Shown here: piece by piece, positions 1-7,770 of the stretch
How positions within the stretch are numbered: the stretch's first letter is position 1
How the letters are laid out: every line of letters begins with the position of its first letter
NCBI GenBank assembly: GCA_002753155.1
Contig: PDZW01000029.1
Location: 1 to 37,849 of the forward strand
Reading direction: 5' to 3'
DNA: 37,849 nt
Source: Alphaproteobacteria bacterium WMHbin7
GTDB taxonomy: Bacteria; Pseudomonadota; Alphaproteobacteria; Rhodospirillales; WMHbin7
Notes under the pieces: model-generated
What the model was told of the DNA's origin: nothing
The model's database searches: none
What the model saw: the letters and a program-made list of their open reading frames with translations, nothing else
Made by a program: the position numbers and the translations under genes

Positions 1-1
1 A

Positions 2-226
2 TTCGGCATCAAGCGGATCGAGGCCTTGGACGCGCGCTTCGATCCCAATCTACACCAGGCCATGTTCGAGCTGGAAGACATCACCAAGCCCAGCGGCACG
101 GTGGTCCAGGTCATGCAGAACGGCTATGTGCTGAACGAGCGCCTACTGCGCCCCTCCATGGTGGGCGTCTCAAAGGGCGGGCCGAAAGCCACCCCAGCCC
201 AGGGCGGGCTGGACACCCAGGCCTAA
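2..226 (+). CDS. grpE: GrpE, 3' end only (nucleotide exchange factor of DnaK)
   Basis: Only the last 74 codons are in the window; the gene begins upstream. The visible part is the C-terminal beta-domain of GrpE, with the family pattern FDPNLHQAMFE, then SGTVVQVMQNGY and LLRPSMVGVSKG. GrpE releases ADP from DnaK in the cytoplasm, and its partners dnaK and dnaJ lie 16 kb downstream in this window rather than beside it. After the conserved core the protein ends in a short Ala/Gly/Pro-rich tail. The gene converges on the LpoA-like gene, with only 10 bases between the two stop codons, and no terminator hairpin is obvious in that gap. Confidence 0.95.
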   Translation, partial: FGIKRIEALDARFDPNLHQAMFELEDITKPSGTVVQVMQNGYVLNERLLRPSMVGVSKGGPKATPAQGGLDTQA

Positions 227-236
227 TAGGTAACGA

Positions 237-1784
237 TCAGAAATTCTGGGGCGAGGGGGCCAGCACACGGGGTGCTCCCCGCGCCACTTCCAGAACCGAC
301 AGGCCGCGTTCGCTGGTTCCGTCGGGCAGGAAGCGGAAAATCCCGTCGATGCCAGCAAATCCCATGGGGTTCAAAAGCAGATTGGTCGAAATCTGCCCGC
401 TTTGCGCCAGCACCGCCACCAGCGCGGCGGCATCATAGCCCAGACTGGCCAGCCGGGGCGGCTTGGCCCCATAGGTCTGGCGGTAACGGTTCTCGAAATC
501 TGCCCGGGCGTCAGGTGGCGCACCCGCATACCAGGCGCCGCTTAAGGCAGGCTCTGAGGCCAGCCCCGGATCATCCCATTGCATGGTGCCCAGCAATTTG
601 ATCTTGGGCGTATCGATATCGTAATAAGGCAGCAGGGCAGCCAGACTGCGCAGCCGGTTGCCTTCGTCGGGCAGAAAGACCGCCTGAAAATCGACATCGC
701 CCAGCGTGTCCTGCTTTTCCAATTTGGCCAAGGCCTGCTTCTCTCCCTTGGCCTCAAGTTGGCGGCGCAACTGGTTGAGAGCCGCCTTGCGGCTTTCAAA
801 ATGGGCCAGACGCTTAACAACATCGGAATGATCCTTGGCCGAAGGATCATAGAACTGGCTATCCAGAAGCTGGCCGCCATGGGTCGCTACGCTGGCCTTG
901 AAGGCATCGGCCATGGCCCGACCGTAATCGGTGTTGGGGGCCAGGATGGCAAAGCGCTCGATGCCTTGCGCCCTGGCATGGGCTACCACGCGCTCGACCT
1001 GGGGCCGGGGCAGGAATCCCAACAGATAGACACCGGGTTGCGACACGCTGCGATCGCTGGAAAAGGCGATGACATTGACCCCCGACCCCAGGGCCAGGGG
1101 GGCTACGGCCCTGACTTCCGCTGAAAAAAGCGGCCCCAGAATCACCTGGGCGCCATGGTCCAGAGCCTGGCGGGCGGCTGCTGCCGCTCCCTCGGGCGTT
1201 CCCTTGGTATCGACCGGCAGCAGCGAAAAGCCTGCACCCGACATTTCGAACAAGGCCAGTTGGGCGGCGTTGAGCAGCGATTTTCCCAAGGAGGCCGAGG
1301 GGCCGGACAGCGGAACCAGCAGAGCCGCTCTCAGCCGTTGGCCGCCCGTGGTGGCGGGCAGGCTGGGCATGGCGCTGGGGGGCAGCGAGGCCAGGACGTT
1401 GGGGACCGACTCGCCTGGCGGCACATAAATCATGTCGGGGGTGCGGATGGCCTGAGCGGGCAGTCCATCCGGCTGGACGTCCTGCATGGATTGGGGCGGC
1501 AGGGATTGGGGCGGCGTGAAGGGCTGTTGAGGCTGGGGGGGCTGCGGCTGAGAGGGGGGCAGGCTGGCCGTCTCGACCTTGGCCGGGGGCTGAATCTTGG
1601 GAGCGGTGGCGGGCGGCGCCTCCTTGGCTGGCTTTGGCGGGTTTTCCGAACCAAGCGGACGTGTTAAACCGGAAAGACTTGGCAGCCCCTGGCCTTCGCA
1701 GGCCGCGACCAGCAGCAAAAGGACCAGCGGCCATGCACGGCCAAAACGCCAGCCAGCCCGGCAGAGCTTCAAAGCGACAGTCAT
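237..1784 (-). CDS. LpoA-like penicillin-binding-protein activator lipoprotein
   Basis: A 515-residue lipoprotein. Residues 1-29 form a lipoprotein signal ending in the lipobox LVAAC, with Cys29 as the lipidated residue. Residues of roughly 40-130 are a Pro/Gln-rich linker. The rest is a type 1 periplasmic-binding fold (Peripla_BP_6) that begins with ALLVPLSGPSASLGKSLLN and contains VILGPLFSAEV and FAILAPNTDYGR. The LpoA family stimulates class A penicillin-binding proteins from the outer membrane; that role here is inferred from fold and context. In E. coli lpoA also lies next to yraL/rsmI, yraN and dolP, which all occur here. The start chosen is the ATG at 1784; a GTG one codon upstream is possible. 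The gene is divergent from rsmI, with only 14 bases between the start codons. Confidence 0.85.
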   Translation of the reverse strand: MTVALKLCRAGWRFGRAWPLVLLLLVAACEGQGLPSLSGLTRPLGSENPPKPAKEAPPATAPKIQPPAKVETASLPPSQPQPPQPQQPFTPPQSLPPQSMQDVQPDGLPAQAIRTPDMIYVPPGESVPNVLASLPPSAMPSLPATTGGQRLRAALLVPLSGPSASLGKSLLNAAQLALFEMSGAGFSLLPVDTKGTPEGAAAAARQALDHGAQVILGPLFSAEVRAVAPLALGSGVNVIAFSSDRSVSQPGVYLLGFLPRPQVERVVAHARAQGIERFAILAPNTDYGRAMADAFKASVATHGGQLLDSQFYDPSAKDHSDVVKRLAHFESRKAALNQLRRQLEAKGEKQALAKLEKQDTLGDVDFQAVFLPDEGNRLRSLAALLPYYDIDTPKIKLLGTMQWDDPGLASEPALSGAWYAGAPPDARADFENRYRQTYGAKPPRLASLGYDAAALVAVLAQSGQISTNLLLNPMGFAGIDGIFRFLPDGTSERGLSVLEVARGAPRVLAPSPQNF

Positions 1785-1798
1785 CACGACCTTCCAAG

Positions 1799-2692
1799 AT
1801 GGAAAAGAACCCCGGTTCGGGCGAGACTAGCCTTGGGGACAGGGGAAGTAAACCGCCGGGCGAACTTTTCGTGGTGGCAACGCCGATCGGCAATATGGGC
1901 GATATTACACTGCGCGCCATCGAGTGTCTGAAGTCGGTGGACGGGGTGATCTGCGAAGACAGCCGGGTGACCGGCGGGCTTATGCACCGCCTTGGCATCA
2001 AAAAACCGCTGACCCCCTATCACGATCACAATGCCGAAACGGTGCGGCCCCGCCTCTTGGCCCGCTTGCTGGCAGGTGAAAGGCTGGCCTTGGTATCGGA
2101 TGCCGGAACCCCTCTCGTTTCGGACCCGGGATGTAAATTGGTGCAGGCCGCACTGGGCCATGAGATCGGCGTGACGGCGCTGCCCGGCCCTTCGGCGCTG
2201 CTGGCGGCCCTGGTTCTGTCGGGCCTGCCCAGCGACCGGTTTTTGTTCGCGGGCTTTCTGCCGTCCAAACAAGGACAGCGCAAAGAGGTTATAGCCGAAC
2301 TGTCCAGCGTTCCCGCCACTTTGATTTTCTATGAAGCGCCCCACCGCACAGCCGAAGCCCTGAGTGATCTGGCCGAGGTTCTTGGAGATCGTTCCGCTTC
2401 AGTTTGTCGTGAGTTGACCAAGCTTTACGAAGAGATTCGCAGAGGTCACTTGAAGGAATTGGCCCTGCACTATACCCAATCCGGCGCTCCCAAGGGCGAG
2501 GTGGTGTTGGTGATAGCACCGCCCGATAAAGTCAGCAGTGATTTGAATGACTTGGAGAATCTTCTTCGTACCGCACTCGAAACGCTTTCCGTGCGCGATG
2601 CCGCCGAAACCGTAGCCAAGGCCAGCGGGCGGCCCCGGCGCGAGGTCTATAACCAAGCCCTGGCCTTGGCGGCAGAGAAGAAGAAGCGATGA
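1799..2692 (+). CDS. rsmI: 16S rRNA (cytidine1402-2'-O)-methyltransferase RsmI
   Basis: A 297-residue SAM-dependent tetrapyrrole-methylase-fold protein that 2'-O-methylates C1402 in the decoding centre of 16S rRNA. Family motifs in order are LFVVATPIGNMGDITLRA near residue 25, CEDSR, LVSDAGTPLVSDPG, the LPGPSALLAAL loop, FLFAGFLP and FYEAPHRT. The length is normal for RsmI. The ATG at 1799 was chosen because it gives a normal N-terminus; longer frames upstream would run into the divergent lipoprotein gene. The stop codon overlaps the start of yraN by four bases (ATGA), so the two are probably translated together. Confidence 0.95.
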   Translation: MEKNPGSGETSLGDRGSKPPGELFVVATPIGNMGDITLRAIECLKSVDGVICEDSRVTGGLMHRLGIKKPLTPYHDHNAETVRPRLLARLLAGERLALVSDAGTPLVSDPGCKLVQAALGHEIGVTALPGPSALLAALVLSGLPSDRFLFAGFLPSKQGQRKEVIAELSSVPATLIFYEAPHRTAEALSDLAEVLGDRSASVCRELTKLYEEIRRGHLKELALHYTQSGAPKGEVVLVIAPPDKVSSDLNDLENLLRTALETLSVRDAAETVAKASGRPRREVYNQALALAAEKKKR

Positions 2693-3045
2693 CGGCGGCC
2701 AAAAAAGGTTATATGGCCGAGGAGGCCGCCGTCTGGTATCTGCGGCTCAAGGGCTGGCGCATTCTGGAGCGCAGATTCGTTACGGGGCGAGGCAGCGGGG
2801 CTGGCGAGGTTGATATCATCGCAAGAAGGGGAAGTCTTTTGGCCTTCATCGAGGTCAAGGCACGGGCCAGCGAGGAAGCAGCGGCTCAGGCCATTGGGCC
2901 GCGCCAGCAGGGGCGCATCTCAAGAGCGGCCGAAGCCTATCTGGCCCGGCATGGTGAACTTGCCAATCTCGATATTCGTTTCGATGCCGTGCTTGTGGGC
3001 GGGGCGGGCTGGCTTTCGCATATCGAGGATGCCTGGCGGCCATGA
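2689..3045 (+). CDS. yraN: YraN/UPF0102 family nuclease-fold protein
   Basis: A 118-residue protein of the UPF0102 family, which has a restriction-endonuclease-like (PD-D/ExK) fold and no settled biochemical role. The likely active-site pattern is visible as Glu40, Asp42 (GEVDIIARR), then Glu55 and Lys57 (FIEVKAR). It starts inside the rsmI stop codon (ATGA) and is followed by the dolP-like gene, a neighbourhood also found in gammaproteobacteria. Length and motifs are intact. Confidence 0.9.
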   Translation: MTAAKKGYMAEEAAVWYLRLKGWRILERRFVTGRGSGAGEVDIIARRGSLLAFIEVKARASEEAAAQAIGPRQQGRISRAAEAYLARHGELANLDIRFDAVLVGGAGWLSHIEDAWRP

Positions 3046-3063
3046 ATGTTCGTTTGGGATGCC

Positions 3064-3090
3064 TTGATCCCGCCACAAAGCCGGTATAGT
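3064..3090 (+). promoter_or_regulatory. possible sigma-70-type promoter for the BON-domain lipoprotein gene
   Basis: TTGATC (3064-3069) and TATAGT (3085-3090) are separated by 15 bases, a little short of the ideal 17. The ATG of the BON lipoprotein lies 28 bases downstream. The call rests on sequence likeness only. Confidence 0.3.
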
Positions 3091-3117
3091 AATTCGGCTT
3101 CTGCCCCGGAGACCTCG

Positions 3118-3732
3118 ATGAACAGCCGTCTTGCCCATGCTCCCCTCGCCCTTTTGATTGCCGGTCTGATCGGCGCCTGCACACCCATCGGCGCTGCCGT
3201 GGGGGCCGGGGCGACGGTTGGCGTGGCTGCTTCGGAAGAGCGCGGCGTCGGGGGCGCCATCGACGACGCCAAGATTCAGCTCGAGATCAACAAGCTGTGG
3301 CTTGAGCAGGATTTCGAGATGTATCGCAAGGTGGGCCTCGGTGTTACCGAAGGCCGGGTTCTGCTGACCGGCGAGGTAGCCAAGCCCGAACATCGGGTCG
3401 AAGCCGTCCGGCTGGCCTGGCAGGTGCTGGGCGTTCGCGAAGTCATCAACGAGATCAGGGTCGGCGATACTTCCGGCATCAAGGACTGGAAGAACGATGT
3501 CTGGATCGCAACCGAGCTGCGCTCGCGCCTTCTGTTCGACAAGCAGATCCGCAACATCAATTACACGGTCGATGCCGTGAATGGCGAGGTTTACCTGCTG
3601 GGCATCGCCCAGAACGCCCAGGAATTGCAGCGCGTAGTTGATCACGCCCGCGACGTGCCGCGCGTCAAGCGCGTGGTCAGCTATGTCGTGATGAAGGACG
3701 ATCCCAAGCGCCGGGAAAAAGCCGCTCAGTAA
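3118..3732 (+). CDS. dolP: DolP-like outer-membrane lipoprotein with two BON domains
   Basis: A 204-residue lipoprotein. The signal peptide ends in the lipobox LIGAC, with Cys21 as the lipidated residue. A Gly/Ala-rich stretch and then two BON domains follow, at roughly residues 45-115 (containing GRVLLTGEV) and 120-190 (containing GEVYLLGIAQN). This matches E. coli DolP (YraP), which binds anionic lipids at division sites and supports outer-membrane integrity. The ATG at 3118 was chosen because it places the lipobox correctly; the same frame opens earlier, right at the yraN stop, but without a signal peptide. Neighbours rsmI, yraN and the LpoA-like gene support the assignment. The gene is followed by a pair of palindromic repeats. 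Confidence 0.85.
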   Translation: MNSRLAHAPLALLIAGLIGACTPIGAAVGAGATVGVAASEERGVGGAIDDAKIQLEINKLWLEQDFEMYRKVGLGVTEGRVLLTGEVAKPEHRVEAVRLAWQVLGVREVINEIRVGDTSGIKDWKNDVWIATELRSRLLFDKQIRNINYTVDAVNGEVYLLGIAQNAQELQRVVDHARDVPRVKRVVSYVVMKDDPKRREKAAQ

Positions 3733-3770
3733 TTAGGGTCCTCGACGGAATCCCAATTTCTCAACAGACA

Positions 3771-3801
3771 GTCATGCCCGGCCTTGCGCCGGGCATCCAC
3801 G
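3771..3801 (+). repeat. REP-like palindromic element, copy 1 (forward)
   Basis: This unit runs GTCATGCCCGGC-CTTGC-GCCGGGCATCCACG. It has a perfect 9-bp stem (3774-3782 with 3788-3796) and a 5-base loop. The same GTCATG...CATCCACG frame recurs at 22754. It lies between convergent genes and faces copy 2. Confidence 0.8.
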
Positions 3802-3830
3802 TCTTGAGGCTTGATATACCTACTGGAAAA

Positions 3831-3862
3831 TCGTAGATGGCCGGGTCAAGCCCGGCCATGAC
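3831..3862 (-). repeat. REP-like palindromic element, copy 2 (reverse)
   Basis: Read on the minus strand this has the same layout as copy 1: GTCATGGCCGGG, a five-base loop, then CCCGGCCATCTACG. The stem is a perfect 9 bp (3837-3845 with 3851-3859). Together with copy 1 it makes an inverted pair about 90 bp across in the 177-bp gap between dolP and the Bax-type gene, and nothing else was recognised in that gap. It may act as a bidirectional terminator or mRNA-end stabiliser; that is inference. Confidence 0.8.
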
Positions 3863-3909
3863 GGGGGATAATCTGGCTGAACACCACTTGCGACGTCGAA
3901 GGGCCATAT

Positions 3910-4887
3910 TCAGTAACTGGGACCCAGGGCGCGGTTGCCCAGGCGGGCTTCGTCAAGTGCAGCAAGGCCGTTCTGACGGATCAGCTTGCGCAGGGTCTCG
4001 ACGTAATCATCACCGCGCTCGGAATAGCGGTGCAGCGTGTCGGTCAGTTGAAGGCCGTCGAGCGGCTGACCGGCTTCGCGGGCCGTCCAGCGGGCTTCCC
4101 GGAATTCCTGATAGGCCTGGTGGGTATTGAGATTGAGCGCATAGGCGCGCACCGCCTCAGCCAGCGAGGCGAAGCTTTTGACGGCAAAGCCGGCATTGGG
4201 GGCGCGATCGGTGGGAATCAGCCCCTTGTCTTCCTTATGGGTCCACTGGCCGAAAAGCGCGTTGCCCTCCTGGGCGAAGCGCGAGGTGCCCCAGCCCGAT
4301 TCCTCGGCCGCCTGGGCCAAGGCCAGCGAGGGGGGAATGGCATCGACCCTTTGGAACAAGGTGAACAGGTCGCCGTCCTCGACATCGTAGCGCTGTGCCA
4401 GATCATTCAGCCAGTCCCGCTCGGCCGGAATAACGCGCAGGCCCGCCCGGGTGCGCTCGGCATAGGCCAGCAGGCGCTTGCGGTCGGCTAGAATGGTTTC
4501 GTTCATGCTAAGAACCAAGGGCAGCATGGTGCGCAGGAAGAGCGCCTTGCGCACGGTCGAATCATTGATGTCGTCTAGATCGCTGGGCAGATTGGCCAGA
4601 TAAAGCCGGGGCACCACCCGCTCGCCACGGGCCACCGAGGTCAGATCATAGCCCATGCCGTGGAAAGCCTGAGCCAGTTGAGAGGATTGCGGGCGTTCCT
4701 CGTCGCTGTCGCCCAGCGCAGGCGGCAAGAGCCCGCGCGCGATCAGCACTTCCATCGGAATATCGGCTTTCTGCCCAAAGCCCGTGGTCAGGCTGAGCCC
4801 GTAAAGCCCGGTCACGCAAGCTGCCAGCACGGCCAGGGCCGCGCGTTCAAAGCGCCTGCGGGATTTTCGCTTCTTTGCTGTCCTCAA
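3910..4887 (-). CDS. Bax-type glucosaminidase-domain membrane protein
   Basis: A 325-residue protein. The basic N-terminus (residues 1-13) is followed by one membrane segment at about 14-34, so the enzyme domain faces the periplasm. Residues of roughly 135-310 form a glucosaminidase (GH73-like, Bax family) domain. It contains LALAQAAEESGWGTSRFA, with the probable catalytic Glu195 or Glu196, and the typical NALFGQW motif. Such domains cleave peptidoglycan glycan strands. The start is a TTG at 4887, preceded by an AAGGA ribosome-binding sequence; no ATG exists before residue 45, which would remove the membrane anchor. It lies downstream of nfuA on the same strand. Confidence 0.85.
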   Translation of the reverse strand: MRTAKKRKSRRRFERAALAVLAACVTGLYGLSLTTGFGQKADIPMEVLIARGLLPPALGDSDEERPQSSQLAQAFHGMGYDLTSVARGERVVPRLYLANLPSDLDDINDSTVRKALFLRTMLPLVLSMNETILADRKRLLAYAERTRAGLRVIPAERDWLNDLAQRYDVEDGDLFTLFQRVDAIPPSLALAQAAEESGWGTSRFAQEGNALFGQWTHKEDKGLIPTDRAPNAGFAVKSFASLAEAVRAYALNLNTHQAYQEFREARWTAREAGQPLDGLQLTDTLHRYSERGDDYVETLRKLIRQNGLAALDEARLGNRALGPSY

Positions 4888-4916
4888 CAGTCTCTTCCTT
4901 GTCCTTTTTCGGGGCA

Positions 4917-4934
4917 GGGACCCGACGGGGTCCC
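4917..4934. other. GC-rich hairpin between nfuA and the Bax-type gene
   Basis: GGGACCC and GGGTCCC form a perfect 7-bp stem around a 4-base loop. No T-run follows on the minus strand, so it is not a standard terminator. It lies 30 bp upstream of the TTG start of the Bax-type gene and could affect read-through from nfuA. The rest of the 114-bp gap holds nothing recognised. Confidence 0.4.
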
Positions 4935-5001
4935 CGCCTCTTGGGGGGCAACAGAAAACCTACCCATTGGCAGCATTACGGCCAATCATGTTATTTTTAT
5001 G

Positions 5002-5550
5002 TTAATCGACCGCCTGAACGGACTGAACCTCGGGCACGTAGTAGCGCAGCATGTTCTCGATTCCATGCTTGAGCGTCGCCGTCGAGCTGGGGCAGCCGGA
5101 ACAAGCGCCCTGCATGTGCAGATAGACGGTTCCGTCCTCAAAGCCCCTGAAAATGATGTCGCCGCCATCCTGGGCCACCGCCGGGCGGATGCGGGTATCG
5201 AGCAGTTCCTTGATCTTGGTGACGATCTCGTCATCCAGGGTCTCGGCCTCGCCCGTCTCGGCGCCTTCGGCCAGAATCGGGCGGTTATGGGTGAAATGGT
5301 CCATGATGGCGCCCAGAACCTGGGGCTTCAGGGTTGTCCAGTCTCTGGTGTCGTTCTTGGAGACGCTGATGAAATCAGAGCCCAGAAACACCGAAACGAC
5401 GCCGTCGATGCCGAACAGAACGCTGGCCAGCGGGCTTTTCGCGGCCTTGGCGGAATCGGGAAAATCCGCCGTTCCCTTGTCCATCACGGTCTGGCCGGGC
5501 AGGAATTTCAAGGTGGCGGGGTTGGGCGTGCTTTCGGTTTCGATGAACAT
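5002..5550 (-). CDS. nfuA: NfuA-type Fe-S cluster scaffold/carrier (Nfu_N + NifU C-domain)
   Basis: A 182-residue cytoplasmic protein. Residues 1-87 are the Nfu N-terminal domain (MFIETESTPNPATLKFLPGQ at the start). Residues of about 105-175 are the NifU C-terminal domain, with CSGCPSS supplying the cluster-binding pair Cys150 and Cys153. Nfu proteins carry 4Fe-4S clusters to target enzymes. The gene lies directly downstream of trpS on the same strand, as is usual in alphaproteobacteria. A heat-shock-type promoter lies just upstream of it, so it may be transcribed independently under stress. Confidence 0.93.
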   Translation of the reverse strand: MFIETESTPNPATLKFLPGQTVMDKGTADFPDSAKAAKSPLASVLFGIDGVVSVFLGSDFISVSKNDTRDWTTLKPQVLGAIMDHFTHNRPILAEGAETGEAETLDDEIVTKIKELLDTRIRPAVAQDGGDIIFRGFEDGTVYLHMQGACSGCPSSTATLKHGIENMLRYYVPEVQSVQAVD

Positions 5551-5572
5551 ATTTAGTCTCCTTGGGGCCCCC

Positions 5573-5604
5573 CTTAAATAGGCAGCCCGGCCCCTAAGAT
5601 CAAG
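5573..5604 (-). promoter_or_regulatory. RpoH (sigma-32)-like promoter of nfuA
   Basis: On the minus strand, CTTG (5601-5604) is followed after 18 bases by CCTATTTAAG (5573-5582). The latter agrees at every defined position with the alphaproteobacterial RpoH -10 pattern CYTATNTNNG. The predicted start of transcription is near 5567, about 17 bases before the nfuA ATG. The usual spacing is 17, so this is one base long, as at dnaK in this window. Confidence 0.5.
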
Positions 5605-5614
5605 CCAAAAGCCG

Positions 5615-6619
5615 TTATGGCTTCAAGAATCCAACGATATCATAGACTTGCGCAAGGATGGGCTCGGCCATGGCCCGGGCCTTCTCGCCGCCCTGCCTCA
5701 AAACCGCATCAATATGGCCGGGATCGTCCATCAGGCGTTTCATTTCGCTGTTGATGGGGCCCAGCACCGACACCGCCAGATCGACCAGCTCCTGCTTGAA
5801 GGCAGAGAATTGGCGGCCTGCGAATTGACGCATGGCCGCTTCCTTATCGATATCGGACAGGGCGGCATAGATGCCCAAAAGATTCGAGGCCTCGGGCCGG
5901 GACTCCATGTTTTCGACCGTTGCAGGCATGTTGTCGGGGTCGGTCTTGGCTTTTCTGATCTTCTGGGCGATGGTGTCGGCGTCGTCGGTCATGTTGATGC
6001 GCGAATAATCCGATTCCTCGGATTTGCTCATCTTGCGCGTTCCGTCACGAAGGCTCATCACCCGGGTGGCGGCTCCGAAAATCAAGGGCTCCGTGATCGG
6101 AAAGAAGTCGGTCTTGTAGTCGCTGTTGAATTTGAGCGCGATGTCGCGGGTCAGCTCCAGATGCTGCTTCTGGTCTTCGCCCACCGGGACATGGGTGGCC
6201 TTGTAGACCAGAATGTCGGCGGCCATCAGATTGGGATAGGCGAACAGCCCGACCGAGGCATTTTCCTTATGCTTGCCCGCCTTTTCCTTGAACTGGGTCA
6301 TGCGCCCCAGCCAGCCCATGCGGGCCACGCAATTGAAGATCCAGGCCAGTTCGGCATGGGCGGGCACCAGGCTTTGATTGAACAGGATGTTCTTCTCGGG
6401 CTGGATGCCCGAGGCCAGCATGCCGGCCGCCACTTCGCGCGTGTTGCGCCGAAGCTCGGCAGGGTCTTGCCAGACCGTGATGGCATGCAGATCGACCATG
6501 CAGAACAGGCACTGATAGTCGCCCTGAAGTCGCACCCAGTTGCGGATGGCGCCCAGATAATTGCCCAGATGCAGGTTGCCGGTGGGCTGAATGCCCGAGA
6601 AGATGCGCTTGGCGCTCAT
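5615..6619 (-). CDS. trpS: Tryptophanyl-tRNA synthetase
   Basis: A 334-residue class I aminoacyl-tRNA synthetase that charges tRNA-Trp. The HIGH-like motif is PTGNLHLGN (residues 12-20) and the KMSKS motif is at residues 196-200. The ATG at 6619 gives the normal N-terminus [14 protein letters not shown]; the same frame extends 13 codons further upstream, but that part is not conserved. In many alphaproteobacteria trpS follows glnD and murJ. Here those genes are 20 kb away and trpS instead has its own upstream region (6620-6762), divergent from a glycosyltransferase gene. Confidence 0.95.
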   Translation of the reverse strand: MSAKRIFSGIQPTGNLHLGNYLGAIRNWVRLQGDYQCLFCMVDLHAITVWQDPAELRRNTREVAAGMLASGIQPEKNILFNQSLVPAHAELAWIFNCVARMGWLGRMTQFKEKAGKHKENASVGLFAYPNLMAADILVYKATHVPVGEDQKQHLELTRDIALKFNSDYKTDFFPITEPLIFGAATRVMSLRDGTRKMSKSEESDYSRINMTDDADTIAQKIRKAKTDPDNMPATVENMESRPEASNLLGIYAALSDIDKEAAMRQFAGRQFSAFKQELVDLAVSVLGPINSEMKRLMDDPGHIDAVLRQGGEKARAMAEPILAQVYDIVGFLKP

Positions 6620-6762
6620 GAAAGGTCGCTCCATTTGGACTGGACGAAGGTTCCGCAAGCCCGCCGTTTGGAAGGGCGGGAAAGCGGGGCGAGAAAGCCA
6701 GAAAACCAGGGCAGGGTCAAGGGTGCTTCCGCGCGATCCCGGCCTGTGATAGATGCTGACCC

Positions 6763-7770
6763 ATGGCCCTTAAGAAGATTCAGCCCGAAACCATTCTGGT
6801 CTATGTCGGTCTCGACCGCGTCGGCGACGCGCTTTTGAAGCTGCCCTTCGTGCGCGGTCTTCGGGCCGCCTATCCAAAAGCCCATATCACCTGGCTGGCG
6901 GGCAAGGATACCAGCGTCTATGCCAGCCAGATGGCGCCCGCTGTGGTGGGCCTGATCGACGAGGTGATCGAGCGGGCGAATGTGGGGCTCGACCCCATGG
7001 AATTGCTGCACCGCCCGCTGGCGGGCCGTCGCTTCGATTTGGTGATCGACACCCAGCGCGTCGCCCTGGCCTCGCTGGCCTTGATGCGCATGCCCTGCCG
7101 CTGGCGTCTCTCGCCTTTTGCCAAATTTCTGTTTTCCAGCAAGAAGCCGCCCAAGGGCTATAAATTCCCCAAGACCATGCTGCGCCAGATGCTGGACCTT
7201 CTGGAACTGGCAACCGACCAGGCCCATCCCACGCCCGAGCGCATCGAGGTGTCGATTCCCGATGAGATGCGAAGGGAGGCCGAACGCCTGTTGCCCGATG
7301 GCTCCCGCTATGTCGGGCTGGCCCCGGGGGCGGGCGGCAAACCCAAATGCTGGCCCTTGGATCGCTTTGCCGAAGTGGGCCGGGGCTTGGCTGAGCAGGG
7401 ATTGGTGCCGGTGTTTCTGCTGGGGCCGCAGGAGCCGGAATGGCAGAGCGAGTTAAAGGCCGCCGTGCCTGGCGCCTTGTTTCCGTTGCAAGAGCCAGGT
7501 GTTGCCGAGCGTTTTGCCTATTCGCCCCTGCTGACCATCGCCTTGGGCGAGCGGCTGTCGGCGGCACTGGCCAATGATTCGGGTGTTGGGCATATGCTGG
7601 CGCTCAGCGGCAGTCCCCTGGTTTCGCTGTTCGGACCGACCAGCCCGGCCAAATTCGCCCCGGTTTCCCAGCGCCTGACCATCGTGAAAGCGCAGGATTT
7701 CGGCGGGCGCGAGATGAATTTGATCCCGGTCGATGCGGCGCTTGACGCCCTCAAGACAGCCCTCTCATGA
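6763..7770 (+). CDS. Glycosyltransferase family 9 (heptosyltransferase-like), first copy
   Basis: A 335-residue cytoplasmic or membrane-peripheral glycosyltransferase of family 9, the family that adds heptoses to the lipopolysaccharide core. The N-terminal Rossmann domain begins [20 protein letters not shown]. The C-terminal donor-binding half has [21 protein letters not shown] and the family signature [24 protein letters not shown] split over residues of about 266-290. The sugar substrate cannot be told from the sequence. The stop codon overlaps the next gene by four bases (ATGA), so the two GT9 genes form an operon. Unlike the other two GT9 genes nearby, it lacks the Cys-rich C-terminal motif. 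Confidence 0.88.
   Translation: MALKKIQPETILVYVGLDRVGDALLKLPFVRGLRAAYPKAHITWLAGKDTSVYASQMAPAVVGLIDEVIERANVGLDPMELLHRPLAGRRFDLVIDTQRVALASLALMRMPCRWRLSPFAKFLFSSKKPPKGYKFPKTMLRQMLDLLELATDQAHPTPERIEVSIPDEMRREAERLLPDGSRYVGLAPGAGGKPKCWPLDRFAEVGRGLAEQGLVPVFLLGPQEPEWQSELKAAVPGALFPLQEPGVAERFAYSPLLTIALGERLSAALANDSGVGHMLALSGSPLVSLFGPTSPAKFAPVSQRLTIVKAQDFGGREMNLIPVDAALDALKTALS

Noticed and set aside
1430..1660. Pro/Gln-rich repeats in the lpoA-like gene as a possible separate repeat array
   Set aside because: The units are irregular and in frame as a protein linker between lipid anchor and binding domain.
859..2001. A 380-codon minus-strand open frame across the lpoA-like/rsmI junction
   Set aside because: It overlaps two well-supported genes in another frame and has no family motif; the Pro/Arg-rich text is a frame shadow of the lpoA linker.
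3733..3909. Possible CRISPR-like array from the paired palindromes
   Set aside because: There are only two units, in opposite orientation, without regular spacers or cas genes.
6660..6680. Possible attenuator hairpin (CCCGCC/GGCGGG) upstream of trpS
   Set aside because: The stem is only 6 bp with a 9-base loop, and no Trp-rich leader peptide or T-box features are present.
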